DNA from: a virus
Reading direction: 5' to 3' (one strand)
Length of the DNA: 30,088 nt
IMG/VR virus record: IMGVR_UViG_3300030389_001204
Location: 1-30,088 of that record
A program made the position numbers and the translations under genes. Of the stretch, positions 14,943 through 22,545 are shown piece by piece (within the stretch, counting starts at the first letter, position 1; the number at the start of each line of letters is the position of its first letter). The notes under the pieces were generated by a model. The model was given only the letters and a program-made list of their open reading frames with translations. It made no database searches and was not told the DNA's origin.

Positions 14943-14987
14943 CTGTACGTGAATATTAATACAAACAAACAAACACGGAGAAATAAC

Positions 14988-16010
14988 ATGAAAGGTACTT
15001 TTAACAACGAGAGAGGTTTCGGAGTCGAAATAGAATTTGCAAGACCAAGAAACATAACTAAGCAAGATATTGTAACGGCTATCAATCTTTACTCTAGTAC
15101 ACCATCAGTGCATTGCGAAGTAGAAGGTTACAATCATATAACAAGACCACATTGGAAACTTACAAGTGATAGTTCAGTAGATGGCCATAGAGGATATGTA
15201 GGTGGTAATGAGTTAGTCAGTCCTATACTTTACGGGCAAGATGGTAAAGAGCAATTAAGAGCTGTACTTCAAGTTCTTAATGACTTAGAGTGCGAAGTAA
15301 ATGTATCATGCGGAATACATACACACCACGATGTAACTGGCGTAATGGTTCAAGAAGAAGAAGTTGCAGCAAAGTTCTTAAATAATCTTATTAAGTTTGT
15401 CGCAAAATTCGAGCATTTTATTTACAGACTTGTATCAGCTTCAAGACTTAGAAGAAGTTGGTGCTTACCTGTTCGCAGAATCTTTGCAAATATGCATCGT
15501 ACTGAATTTGCTAGTGTACAACAAACTAGAAATGATGCGACACTTAAAGCAATCGCAAAGCGTGTATTCAAAAACGTAAAAGATGGTGTAAAGTATAAGT
15601 ACAGTCAAGTTGGTTCAGGTACTGGCTCAAGCTACGCACCAAACTTTCAGCCAACAAGATACTGCGGACTTAATCTTAGAAACATCTGGACACGCGGTTC
15701 TGTTGAATTTCGTTATATGCAAGGGTCATTGAACTTCGATAAAATCTGGAGCTGGATTGTATTTACTCAAGCAATCATCAACGTTGTAGAGTCTGCTAAT
15801 TCAGTAGCTTTTAAAAACGTACCAACAACTGAAGCAGGTTTTTTCTACTTCAGAAAAGCACTTGGATTTATCGGTAGTAAAGACAGAGATGGAGATGTAA
15901 AATTTGCTAACAAAGAAATACAAAAGAGATTTAAAGCAATGACTACATATGAGCAAGAGTCAAGAAGAAGTAGTGCTCAAGATTATCATTTAACAAGGGC
16001 TGGTATTTAA
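14988..16010 (+). CDS. Putative amidoligase (COOH-NH2 ligase family)
   Basis: A 340-residue protein matching the phage and bacterial amidoligase_2 pattern of the glutamine-synthetase-like fold. It has FGVEIEF (residues 11-17, with Glu14 and Glu16 as metal ligands), HWKLTSDSSVDG...GNELVSP (about 55-79), CGIHTHHDV (108-115), and VEFRYMQGSLN further on. Such enzymes use ATP to join a carboxyl to an amine. The ATG at 14988 has a GGAG site seven bases upstream; a GTG at 14949 lies at the predicted transcription start and is not credible. Base use here is visibly less AT-rich than in the neighbouring epimerase gene. It heads an operon with a glutamine amidotransferase and a GGCT-like protein. Confidence 0.78.
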   Translation: MKGTFNNERGFGVEIEFARPRNITKQDIVTAINLYSSTPSVHCEVEGYNHITRPHWKLTSDSSVDGHRGYVGGNELVSPILYGQDGKEQLRAVLQVLNDLECEVNVSCGIHTHHDVTGVMVQEEEVAAKFLNNLIKFVAKFEHFIYRLVSASRLRRSWCLPVRRIFANMHRTEFASVQQTRNDATLKAIAKRVFKNVKDGVKYKYSQVGSGTGSSYAPNFQPTRYCGLNLRNIWTRGSVEFRYMQGSLNFDKIWSWIVFTQAIINVVESANSVAFKNVPTTEAGFFYFRKALGFIGSKDRDGDVKFANKEIQKRFKAMTTYEQESRRSSAQDYHLTRAGI

Positions 16011-16017
16011 CCAGCCC
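15997..16017 (+). other. Hairpin over the amidoligase stop codon
   Basis: GGGCTGGT (15997-16004) and ACCAGCCC (16010-16017) form a perfect eight-base stem with loop ATTTA, and the TAA stop straddles the loop and the second arm. No T run follows, so an intrinsic terminator is unlikely. It may protect the 3' end after processing or lower read-through into the glutamine amidotransferase gene, whose ribosome-binding site lies just downstream. Confidence 0.55.
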
Positions 16018-16038
16018 ATTAGGGAAAGGAGAGAAATT

Positions 16039-16929
16039 ATGTGTGGACTAGCAGGAGTAGTTTTAAAAAAGAAAGATAGAACGGATAATGAACTATCTTT
16101 AATCACGAAAGGGTTTACAAGAATGTTGAAAAAAGCAGATATGCGAGGTGGCCACGCTACTGGATTTGCAGTGATAGATAGATTTGGTGGCTACATACTT
16201 ATGAAAAGACCTCAAGATGCATATAAGTTTTGTTCTAGTAAAGACACTGAGTCTGCTCTAAGTATTACAAACAATGATGTGACTTGCATACTTGGTCACA
16301 CTAGATACGCTACACTTGGCACACCAAAGATAAATAAAAACAATCATCCTATCCGTACTGGAAATACTATAGGTACTCATAACGGTTCTATTCATAATCA
16401 TAAAGAACTATTTAAAAAGTACAATATGGAAAGACACGCTCAGGTTGATTCAGAGGCAATATTTAGACTGTACGAAACATCTGAAAGTGCAAAGGACTTT
16501 TCAGATAACAGGTTACCCGATGTCCGTGGTCGGGTAGCCATCGTATGGTCGGACTTAGAGTACCCTGAGTATGTATATATGGTCAAAGGTAATAATCCAT
16601 TAGAGATGGCTTTTATTCCTGGATTGGACATTTACATATATGGTAGCACTACTGAGATACTGAAAGCGTCAAATTGGCTACATTACAAGCCAATCAAGAT
16701 TGATGCGGATACTATGCTCAGAGTAAATACAAAGACACTTAAAATCAGAACTAAATCTATTACACATAAAAAGCCATTTAGTTTTAAAGGTCAATCTTAC
16801 AATAAAAAGATTGGTGCATATGTAGATACAGTTCCTCAATTCGTTCCAAGATATTCTTGGAAAGAGCAACAAGAGTTATTTAAAAAAGTAAAAGCCAGTG
16901 ATGGTTCAACTATAAGGAGAGTAAAATAA
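16039..16929 (+). CDS. Class II glutamine amidotransferase (Ntn hydrolase)
   Basis: A 296-residue protein that starts MCGLAGV, with Cys2 as the expected N-terminal nucleophile once Met is removed. It has RGGHATG (36-42), LGHTRYAT (85-92), GTHNGSI (112-118) and VDSEAIF (136-142), the glutamine-binding and oxyanion features of GlmS/PurF-type glutaminase domains. It releases ammonia from glutamine. There is no sugar isomerase or synthetase domain, so ammonia must go to a separate partner, most likely the upstream amidoligase or its product. An AAAGGAGAG site precedes the ATG, and the stop overlaps the next start (TAATG). Confidence 0.85.
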   Translation: MCGLAGVVLKKKDRTDNELSLITKGFTRMLKKADMRGGHATGFAVIDRFGGYILMKRPQDAYKFCSSKDTESALSITNNDVTCILGHTRYATLGTPKINKNNHPIRTGNTIGTHNGSIHNHKELFKKYNMERHAQVDSEAIFRLYETSESAKDFSDNRLPDVRGRVAIVWSDLEYPEYVYMVKGNNPLEMAFIPGLDIYIYGSTTEILKASNWLHYKPIKIDADTMLRVNTKTLKIRTKSITHKKPFSFKGQSYNKKIGAYVDTVPQFVPRYSWKEQQELFKKVKASDGSTIRRVK

Positions 16930-17555
16930 TGAAATTGTTTGTATATGGTACATTAAAAGCTGGTGGAGGTAATCATGGGTTTCTTACAGAAAGAAACAGT
17001 AAGTTTGTTTGTCATCATGAGATGCATGGATTTGAACTTATTGATTTAGGCTATGGATTTCCATATATGATGATTGGCAACGGTAGTGTACTTGGCGAGG
17101 TGTATGAAATAGACCGAGAGACCCTTGTTAATATAGATTCATTAGAAGGACATCCATTTCATTACAAAAGATACTTAACTAATTTTAATGGACAAGTTGC
17201 AGAAATGTATTACTATCTTTCAAGATTTGACATTTTGCCAACAAAAGCTAAAATTCTAAAAGACGGATATTGGCCAATAGACAATCAAAAAATAGATGTA
17301 ATTATTGACGGCAGAGAATATCGTGACAAAGCACATAAGATAGTATTCAATATGAGATTCTTTGATGGCGATAGAACACCTACAAATCGCAGTTATATGA
17401 AATTAGTGAGTAAACGTAGTCATATGAAATTAAATACCGAAAATGAAGAGATTTTTGTAAGGCAATGTATTACTCGTGGAATATACGAAGGACTTAATCC
17501 TTTTATCTATGATGAAAAGTTAGTAAATTCAAACGAATTAAAAATAACGGAGTAA
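16929..17555 (+). CDS. Gamma-glutamylcyclotransferase-like protein (AIG2/GGCT fold) with a C-terminal extension
   Basis: A 208-residue protein. Residues 1-110 match the GGCT/AIG2 fold: LFVYGTLKAGGGNH at the N-terminus with the YGTL loop (6-9), GEVYEID (56-62), and DSLEGHPFHYKR where Glu73 is the expected general acid/base. Members cleave gamma-glutamyl amines to 5-oxoproline. The last 100 residues are an unusual extension without a recognised domain and contain a 9-residue tandem repeat (RSYMKLVSK, RSHMKLNTE). It is coupled to the amidotransferase by TAATG, so it likely trims or recycles a gamma-glutamyl product of the cassette. Confidence 0.78.
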   Translation: MKLFVYGTLKAGGGNHGFLTERNSKFVCHHEMHGFELIDLGYGFPYMMIGNGSVLGEVYEIDRETLVNIDSLEGHPFHYKRYLTNFNGQVAEMYYYLSRFDILPTKAKILKDGYWPIDNQKIDVIIDGREYRDKAHKIVFNMRFFDGDRTPTNRSYMKLVSKRSHMKLNTENEEIFVRQCITRGIYEGLNPFIYDEKLVNSNELKITE

Positions 17556-17557
17556 TC

Positions 17558-18028
17558 ATGAATATATTTGTACTAAGTAATCATCCGACTACAGCTGCAA
17601 GAATGCAACACGACAAGCACGTTGTAAAGATGGTACTAGAATCAACTCAGATGCTTTGTAGTGCTTTTGAGCCAAAACATAAGCCACCATACAAGCGTGC
17701 ATACTTTAATCACCCCTGTACTATATGGACAAGAACAAGTAAAGAAAACTATGAATGGTTATTATTACACGCCCTGTCTTTATGTACAGAATACACATAT
17801 AGGTATGGAAAGACTCACGCATCAGAAAAAGTTATAGAATGGTGCTGGAATAATTACGAATCATTAATTGACTTTCCAGAAGCAGGTATGACCAAACACG
17901 CTACTGCTATGCCAAATCAATACAAGACTGATGACGCAGTAGAATCTTATATAGGTTACTACATAGGAGAAAAGCTAAACAACGCTAAATGGACAAGAAG
18001 AAAGCAACCCGATATATTTAAATGTTAG
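17558..18028 (+). CDS. Conserved-type phage protein of unknown function, His-rich
   Basis: A 156-residue protein with many likely functional residues: MNIFVLSNHP at the start, DKHVVKMVLESTQML, FNHPCTIWTRTSKENYEWL, EYTYRYGKTHAS, and near the end HATAMPNQYK and YIGYYIGEKL. The clustered His, Asp, Lys, Cys and Trp suggest an enzyme. I recall similar proteins in other marine phages annotated only as hypothetical. It lies three bases after the GGCT-like gene with a CGGAG site and closes the amidoligase operon, so it probably shares that pathway. No reaction can be named. Confidence 0.65.
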   Translation: MNIFVLSNHPTTAARMQHDKHVVKMVLESTQMLCSAFEPKHKPPYKRAYFNHPCTIWTRTSKENYEWLLLHALSLCTEYTYRYGKTHASEKVIEWCWNNYESLIDFPEAGMTKHATAMPNQYKTDDAVESYIGYYIGEKLNNAKWTRRKQPDIFKC

Positions 18029-18089
18029 TTATTTTATAAAATACCTTTTCAATAATAAATTCTAAAGTATAAATCTACAGGAGTTTATT
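18029..18089 (+). promoter_or_regulatory. Short intergenic region, weak promoter candidate and palindrome
   Basis: The perfect palindrome ATTTTATAAAAT lies at 18031-18042. TTTTCA (18046-18051) and TATAAA (18068-18073), 16 bases apart, could be a promoter for the packaging and head genes, but transcription would then begin almost on the AGGAG ribosome-binding site at 18079-18083, which weakens the case. A boundary between operons is likely here. Confidence 0.25.
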
Positions 18090-18179
18090 ATGCCTTATCA
18101 CCAAGGCCCAAAAAAGAAAAACAAAAAAGCCAAAGGAACCAAGAAGAAAAAGAAGATGAGATTTGGCAAAAGAAAATAG
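18090..18179 (+). CDS. 29-residue lysine-rich microprotein
   Basis: ATG 18090 to TAG 18177-18179, with a good AGGAG site seven bases upstream. The product is MPYHQGPKKK followed by a Lys/Arg-rich tail ending MRFGKRK, with about half the residues basic. Such short basic peptides occur in front of terminase genes in marine phages. DNA or RNA binding is inferred from charge only. It overlaps the next small gene by 17 bases. Confidence 0.55.
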   Translation: MPYHQGPKKKNKKAKGTKKKKKMRFGKRK

Positions 18180-18342
18180 AGGAATTACACTTACTACTGA
18201 GTTGGTAGGTATAAAGAACCTTAAGACAACAGGCAACTACAGGCTTGAATTTGACGTTTATGAGATAGATACAGCAAAGGTTAAAGAGTTGATAGATAAA
18301 CTTAACAAAGCCTTTGTTATGGCTTTAGTAGAATATGACTGA
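18163..18342 (+). CDS. Small hypothetical protein with a probable TTG start
   Basis: The frame opens just after a TGA and offers TTG at 18163 as the first start, giving 59 residues: MAKENRGITLTTELVGIKNL and on to VKELIDKLNKAFVMALVEYD. The second half alternates strand and amphipathic helix like a real protein. The stop overlaps the next gene by eight bases. No ATG start covers this part, and the only ribosome-binding hint is a purine-rich GAAGATGAG, so the start is uncertain but the coding frame looks genuine. Confidence 0.5.
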   Translation: MAKENRGITLTTELVGIKNLKTTGNYRLEFDVYEIDTAKVKELIDKLNKAFVMALVEYD

Positions 18343-18676
18343 TAAACAAACGCAGAACAAACGACAAGACCATAAAACAAATGGTCAATTTGCTAAAGGA
18401 AACAAGTTAGGCAATAGATGGAAGAAAGGCGAATCGGGAAACCCTAATGGCAGAAAGAATGCATATACTGATTTAATCAAAGAGTTTAGTTTCACAAAGA
18501 CTGGCGAAAAAGAAAGAAGGGAAATTGTAGTGTCTAAATTATTTCAATTAGCAGAGAGAGGAGACCTTAGAGCAATACAATTTATTATAGAAAGGCTTGA
18601 GGGTAAGGCTCTTGAAAGGCAAGAAAGAACAACTAAATCAGAACCAATACAAGTAATGGTAATAGATGATGGCTAA
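18335..18676 (+). CDS. Putative terminase small subunit (DUF5681-like)
   Basis: A 113-residue protein with the DUF5681 signature: NGQFAKGNKLGNRWKKGESG and NPNGRKNAYTDLIKEF, then LFQLAERGDLRAIQFIIERL and EGKA. Proteins with this domain frequently lie upstream of a large terminase and are considered small-subunit or DNA-recognition candidates. TerL begins about 620 bases downstream, with three small basic genes in between, so the position fits. The C-terminal IQVMVIDDG strand is typical of this protein type. It overlaps both neighbours. Confidence 0.6.
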   Translation: MTDKQTQNKRQDHKTNGQFAKGNKLGNRWKKGESGNPNGRKNAYTDLIKEFSFTKTGEKERREIVVSKLFQLAERGDLRAIQFIIERLEGKALERQERTTKSEPIQVMVIDDG

Positions 18677-18926
18677 GAGAAAATCAATATCAACAAGAAT
18701 AGGAGCATTATCAAGAAAGCATAGGATTGCAAAATCTACATTAATGAAGGTATACAGGCGAGGGGTAGGAGCTGCAGTTAGTAGTGGAACACGCAAAGGT
18801 ATGACACCAAGCAGTTGGGGGATAGCAAGAGTAAATTCATTTATTAAGATAGTAAAAGGTCAGAAGAGAATTAAACACGACCCGATACTTGCAAGACAAG
18901 CCAGAAAGAGGAGAAGAAAGAAGTGA
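18666..18926 (+). CDS. Small basic protein, DUF5824-like
   Basis: An 86-residue, very basic protein. It has KSISTRIGALSRKHRIAKS, then VYRRGVGAAVSSGTR and SSWGIARVNSFI, a pattern I associate with the DUF5824 family of phages (YRRG.GA......W..ARVNSF), ending in an Arg/Lys-only tail. ATG ATG at 18666-18671 overlaps the end of the small-terminase candidate. Function unknown; binding to DNA during packaging is plausible from charge and location. Confidence 0.62.
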   Translation: MMAKRKSISTRIGALSRKHRIAKSTLMKVYRRGVGAAVSSGTRKGMTPSSWGIARVNSFIKIVKGQKRIKHDPILARQARKRRRKK

Positions 18927-19096
18927 AAGTAAAAGGTGTAAGTGTCACTGGCTTAAATAAAAGACAAGTATCTGCGATGAGAAGGCATGCTAGGCATCAT
19001 ACTAGAAAACATCTCAGAGCAATGGTAACAGCAATGAGAAAGGGAAGTACATTTACACAATCTCACAAAGTAGCAATGAAAAAAGTTGGTGTGTAA
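18923..19096 (+). CDS. Small His/Arg-rich basic protein with a GTG start
   Basis: A 57-residue protein beginning with GTG at 18923, which overlaps the previous stop in GTGA, after a GGAGAAG site. Its TAA shares a base with the next ATG (TAATG). The product has NKRQVSAMRRHARHHTRKHL, then AMVTAMRKGSTFTQSHKVAM, highly basic and helical. It fills the gap between 18926 and 19096 exactly. No function known; nucleic-acid binding is inferred. Confidence 0.68.
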   Translation: MKVKGVSVTGLNKRQVSAMRRHARHHTRKHLRAMVTAMRKGSTFTQSHKVAMKKVGV

Positions 19097-19296
19097 TGGC
19101 TAGAAAGAAAAAGAAAAAAAAGATGAATAGAAGAGTTGTAAAGGATAAAAAGTTTAAAGGAATACCAAGGGCATATTTATCTGGTACTAAAGGAGCAAAA
19201 AGAAGCCAGAGAGGTAGAGACATAATGAGAATGCGCAGATTGTATAAGCAAGGTAAAAAGATTCCTAAAACATTATATAATAGATTATTTGGATGA
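19096..19296 (+). CDS. Small basic protein upstream of TerL
   Basis: A 66-residue protein with a Lys-rich N-terminus (ARKKKKKKMNRR), then KGIPRAYLSGTKGAKRSQRG and MRRLYKQGKKIP. The IPRAYLSG...R..R..I......Y..GKK pattern is common in small phage proteins near packaging genes. Its stop overlaps the TerL start (ATGA). The high charge suggests DNA binding; the role is unknown. Confidence 0.65.
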   Translation: MARKKKKKKMNRRVVKDKKFKGIPRAYLSGTKGAKRSQRGRDIMRMRRLYKQGKKIPKTLYNRLFG

Positions 19297-20498
19297 TGCT
19301 CCAGTGGACAGTTAATAAGACTAGGCGTGACATACTAAATCACCCTGCTAGATTTAAAGTAATAGTTGCTGGACGTAGATGGGGAAAGACAGTCCTTAGT
19401 TTAATGTATTTATTAAAAGATGCTTTTGAATCTGGAGAGCGCAGATGGTTTATAACACCCACATACCGCCAGGGGAAAATGATTGTCTTTCCAGTACTGA
19501 GACAAATGTTTGCTGGGTTTGATAACGCTAAATTAAATGAATCAGAGATGAGTGTAGTATTTGATAATGGTGCAGAGTTAGCAGTAAAGGGAGCAGATAA
19601 CGAACATAACCTTAGGGGCGTTGAACTAACTAAAGCAGTAATGGATGAAATGGCATATATAAAGCCACATGTATGGGAAGAGATTGTAATGCCTATGCTA
19701 GCAACTACCGAAGGGGAATGTTTATTTATTGGAACACCTAGCGGTTATGATATTATGTACGAATTATATTCAAGAGGGCAGTCTGATAACACGTGGAAGT
19801 CTTGGCAGTTTACTACATTACAAGGTGGCTTTGTAAGTAAAGAAGAAATAGAACTTGCTAAAAGAACTATGGATGAAGTTGTATTTAAGCAAGAGTTTGA
19901 AGGATCATTTGAGACAACAGGTAACAGAGCTGCATGGAACTTTGATAGAAATACGCATTGTATAAAAGCAAAAGAACTATCTAGTAAGTTATGGTGGGGT
20001 TGCGATTTTAATGTTGATTTCAATACGGCTGTATTATGCACTGAATATACTGATGGTACTCTACACTTTTATAATGAGATTAGATTAAAAAATAGTAATA
20101 CTGAAGAGTTAGCTATTGCTATGAAAAAGATTGCACCTAATACAGAGGTATATCCTGACCCAGCTGGTAAAGCTAGAAGTACAACATCAAGACGCAGTGA
20201 TCATCAAATACTAAGAGACCACGGATTTTTGATAAGAGCAAAAAAATCTCATCCAAGTCATGTTGATAGGCTCAATGCTTTAAATAGAAAACTAAAAGAT
20301 GCAGAGGGTAAAATAGGTATGACTGTTGATCCTAAATGCATTCACTTAATAAAAGACTTAGAACAGTGTCAGAGGGATAAAAGGGGTGGATTAGCAAAAG
20401 ATAACATGGAACTAACTCACGCCCTGGATGCTTGCAGTTATGGAATTGCATATAAATTTCCAATAAGGCGTATGGTAGGTTCATCAATGAAATGGTAA
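19293..20498 (+). CDS. terL: Terminase large subunit (packaging ATPase-nuclease)
   Basis: A 401-residue protein with both terminase domains. The ATPase has Walker A AGRRWGKT (26-33), Walker B VMDE (116-119) and the coupling motif GTPSG (148-152). The RNase H-like nuclease has Asp238 in WGCDFN, Asp289 in YPDPAG and Asp379 in THALDACSYG, the expected metal ligands. It pumps DNA into the prohead and cuts it. It is compact for the family. ATG codons at 19293 and 19296 are both possible; the first overlaps the upstream stop. The portal gene follows nine bases after its stop. Confidence 0.93.
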   Translation: MMLQWTVNKTRRDILNHPARFKVIVAGRRWGKTVLSLMYLLKDAFESGERRWFITPTYRQGKMIVFPVLRQMFAGFDNAKLNESEMSVVFDNGAELAVKGADNEHNLRGVELTKAVMDEMAYIKPHVWEEIVMPMLATTEGECLFIGTPSGYDIMYELYSRGQSDNTWKSWQFTTLQGGFVSKEEIELAKRTMDEVVFKQEFEGSFETTGNRAAWNFDRNTHCIKAKELSSKLWWGCDFNVDFNTAVLCTEYTDGTLHFYNEIRLKNSNTEELAIAMKKIAPNTEVYPDPAGKARSTTSRRSDHQILRDHGFLIRAKKSHPSHVDRLNALNRKLKDAEGKIGMTVDPKCIHLIKDLEQCQRDKRGGLAKDNMELTHALDACSYGIAYKFPIRRMVGSSMKW

Positions 20499-20507
20499 GA
20501 GGATTAT

Positions 20508-21878
20508 ATGTATAATTTTGGTAAATCAGTAAACAAGGTAGTCATCCCCGAACTATCTGAAATGGCAGTACTACAGAGTGTAAAAGATGCTGGCTACAAT
20601 CATAAAGCACAAGAACATTATAATTTAATGGAGTCTCTTGATTTTTATTACAATAATAATTTAGACAAGCATTTAGAGGTTTGGTTTGCAAGTGAGTCTT
20701 TAAGTCAGGTACCACCTTTCATTAGTTCTTGTGTTCCTAGATTTGCAAAAGCAAGAATGATGTTATACAAAGAGCCCCCAAAGAGAATGCTTGCAGGAGA
20801 GGTGAGCGATGCTTACAATGAACTTACATATAAACTAAACTCTAAAACACGTGAATACGCTGAATTATCGTGGTTATTAGGTTGTTGCTATATGAAAACA
20901 AAGTACAATGAAAAGAAACAAAGACTTGAATATGAGATATTGCCAAAGGTGCAAGAGTTTTATGCATACGGAGATACAGAGCCATTTGGATATAGCTACG
21001 AAATAGAAAGTATGGATGATACCAATAGAAGGTTTGTATTCTGGTCAGAGCAAAGAGACAATATGGAAGGTATGCATTTTGAATATGATGAGAAAGGAAG
21101 AAGGTATGCCGTAGGTACTAATCAAGATATGGTAAACCCCTATGACATATTACCTATTAGCAAGGTTGAGTTTTCTAAAAATAGTTATGACGTCACAAGG
21201 ACTGCCTTACATATAGCAATAGCTATGACTGAAATAGCTTTATCTGTTAGATTTAGATTAGGTCAGCCCGTGTTTACAGGCATAGAAGATGGCCAAAGTA
21301 AATTATCTGCTGGTATTGATAATGCTTATATGCTACCAGAAGGAGCGTCATTTAACTATGTAGCACCTGGAGGTAGTCTTGTAGAAATGATAGAGGCTAC
21401 TAAATCAATGGCCAATCAAGTAGCAGAAAACAACCAGCTTAGAATTAGATGGGGTGATGCAACTGGTAATGCTCCAAGTGGCGAAGCATTAAAAATATTA
21501 GAGATTGAAAACTTAGAAGCAAGAGAAAGTGACATATCTGTATTTAGAGAATGGGAGCATCAAAGGTATGAAATAGATAAAAGAATTTTAGAAGTTCATA
21601 ATGTTCTAAATCTACCTGAAGAATACTCAGTTGACTTTGCTGAAGTAAATTATCCGATGTCACCAAAAGAAGAGCGTGAGATGTTATCTTGGAAACTTGA
21701 TAATAATATTATGAGCCAGAAAGATTTATTGTTGTATTATAACCCAGATATGAGTGATGAAGAGTTAGAAAGCAAGTTGTCTGGTATTATGGAACAGAAT
21801 CAACAAGTGGCTAATTCGCAACAACCTCAATCTACATTTCAAAGAATACTAAATGGCGCAGGTACAACCAGCGGTTGA
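20508..21878 (+). CDS. Portal protein
   Basis: A 456-residue protein in the canonical slot between TerL and the MuF-type gene. It shows portal-like features: SCVPRFAKARMMLYKEPPKR near residues 80-100, a central alternating strand region, a helical LTEIALSVRFRLGQPVF-type segment around 240-260, and an acidic C-terminal helix pair (EEREMLSWKLDNNIMSQKDL) followed by a Gln-rich tail. The dodecameric portal is the DNA entry channel and docks terminase. A GAGG site precedes the ATG. The C-terminal 26 bases overlap the next gene. Confidence 0.82.
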   Translation: MYNFGKSVNKVVIPELSEMAVLQSVKDAGYNHKAQEHYNLMESLDFYYNNNLDKHLEVWFASESLSQVPPFISSCVPRFAKARMMLYKEPPKRMLAGEVSDAYNELTYKLNSKTREYAELSWLLGCCYMKTKYNEKKQRLEYEILPKVQEFYAYGDTEPFGYSYEIESMDDTNRRFVFWSEQRDNMEGMHFEYDEKGRRYAVGTNQDMVNPYDILPISKVEFSKNSYDVTRTALHIAIAMTEIALSVRFRLGQPVFTGIEDGQSKLSAGIDNAYMLPEGASFNYVAPGGSLVEMIEATKSMANQVAENNQLRIRWGDATGNAPSGEALKILEIENLEARESDISVFREWEHQRYEIDKRILEVHNVLNLPEEYSVDFAEVNYPMSPKEEREMLSWKLDNNIMSQKDLLLYYNPDMSDEELESKLSGIMEQNQQVANSQQPQSTFQRILNGAGTTSG

Positions 21879-22545
21879 TGCTTTTATAAGCGAAATACAA
21901 AGAGCAGATAACAAGTTTAAAAAAGACCTAAACAAGGTCGTATCTAGTTTTAGCAAGATGAGTGACACTGAGTTGATTAACTCTATGAGTCAATTAAACT
22001 TACTTAATGAGATAGGGGAAAGTGGTTACGCTCAAGCATTAAATAGATTAGAAGGTGAATATGCCAAACTACTTGAAGGTGCTATAAAAGAAGCAGAGAG
22101 GAGGGGTGTCACTGCTCTATCTGGTCCAGGGTTACAAGGCTTAGAAGTATTAAAAGACTTAAATACAGAGATGTTATTAAATCAAGCTGGTATGTATGCT
22201 GATACTTTAAAAACTCAATTATTTCAAAATTTATATGCTGGATTACCACCTAATGAAATTGTGTCAAGTCTTGCTGGAACAGAATTAGCAACATATCAAT
22301 TAAATGTAGCTACATATACAGGCATTAAGACTTTCGATGATATGGCAAGATATAAAGTATTTGAAGGTACGGGTGCCAGATGGACATACTTTGGCCCACT
22401 AGATGATAGGACTAGAGATACTTGTAGGAATACAATAAACAACGAACCGAAAGAAGGTTATACAGCAGAAGAGGTTTTAAAATTAGATACGCCATTTGGA
22501 GTAAGAGGTGGGTTTAATTGCCGTCATTCTTGGGAGGTAAAATGA
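21853..22545 (+). CDS. MuF-type minor head (head morphogenesis) protein
   Basis: A 230-residue protein that begins within the portal gene and ends with the MuF-type signature: GARWTYFGPLDDRTRDTCRN, then a Gly-Gly-Phe-Asn-Cys-Arg-His stretch (VRGGFNCRHSW). Cysteines in TC and NCRH are typical of this domain. It is mostly helical before that. Proteins of this family attach to the portal and may be ejected with the DNA. A GGGAGG site at its end serves the next gene. Confidence 0.82.
   Translation: MAQVQPAVDAFISEIQRADNKFKKDLNKVVSSFSKMSDTELINSMSQLNLLNEIGESGYAQALNRLEGEYAKLLEGAIKEAERRGVTALSGPGLQGLEVLKDLNTEMLLNQAGMYADTLKTQLFQNLYAGLPPNEIVSSLAGTELATYQLNVATYTGIKTFDDMARYKVFEGTGARWTYFGPLDDRTRDTCRNTINNEPKEGYTAEEVLKLDTPFGVRGGFNCRHSWEVK

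Noticed and set aside
14949-14987. GTG start extending the amidoligase by 13 residues
   Set aside because: It lies at the predicted transcription start and inside the shared leader; the ATG at 14988 has a GGAG site.
22518-22541. TTG start for the gp10-like protein
   Set aside because: The ATG at 22542 overlaps the MuF-type stop and follows GGGAGG.
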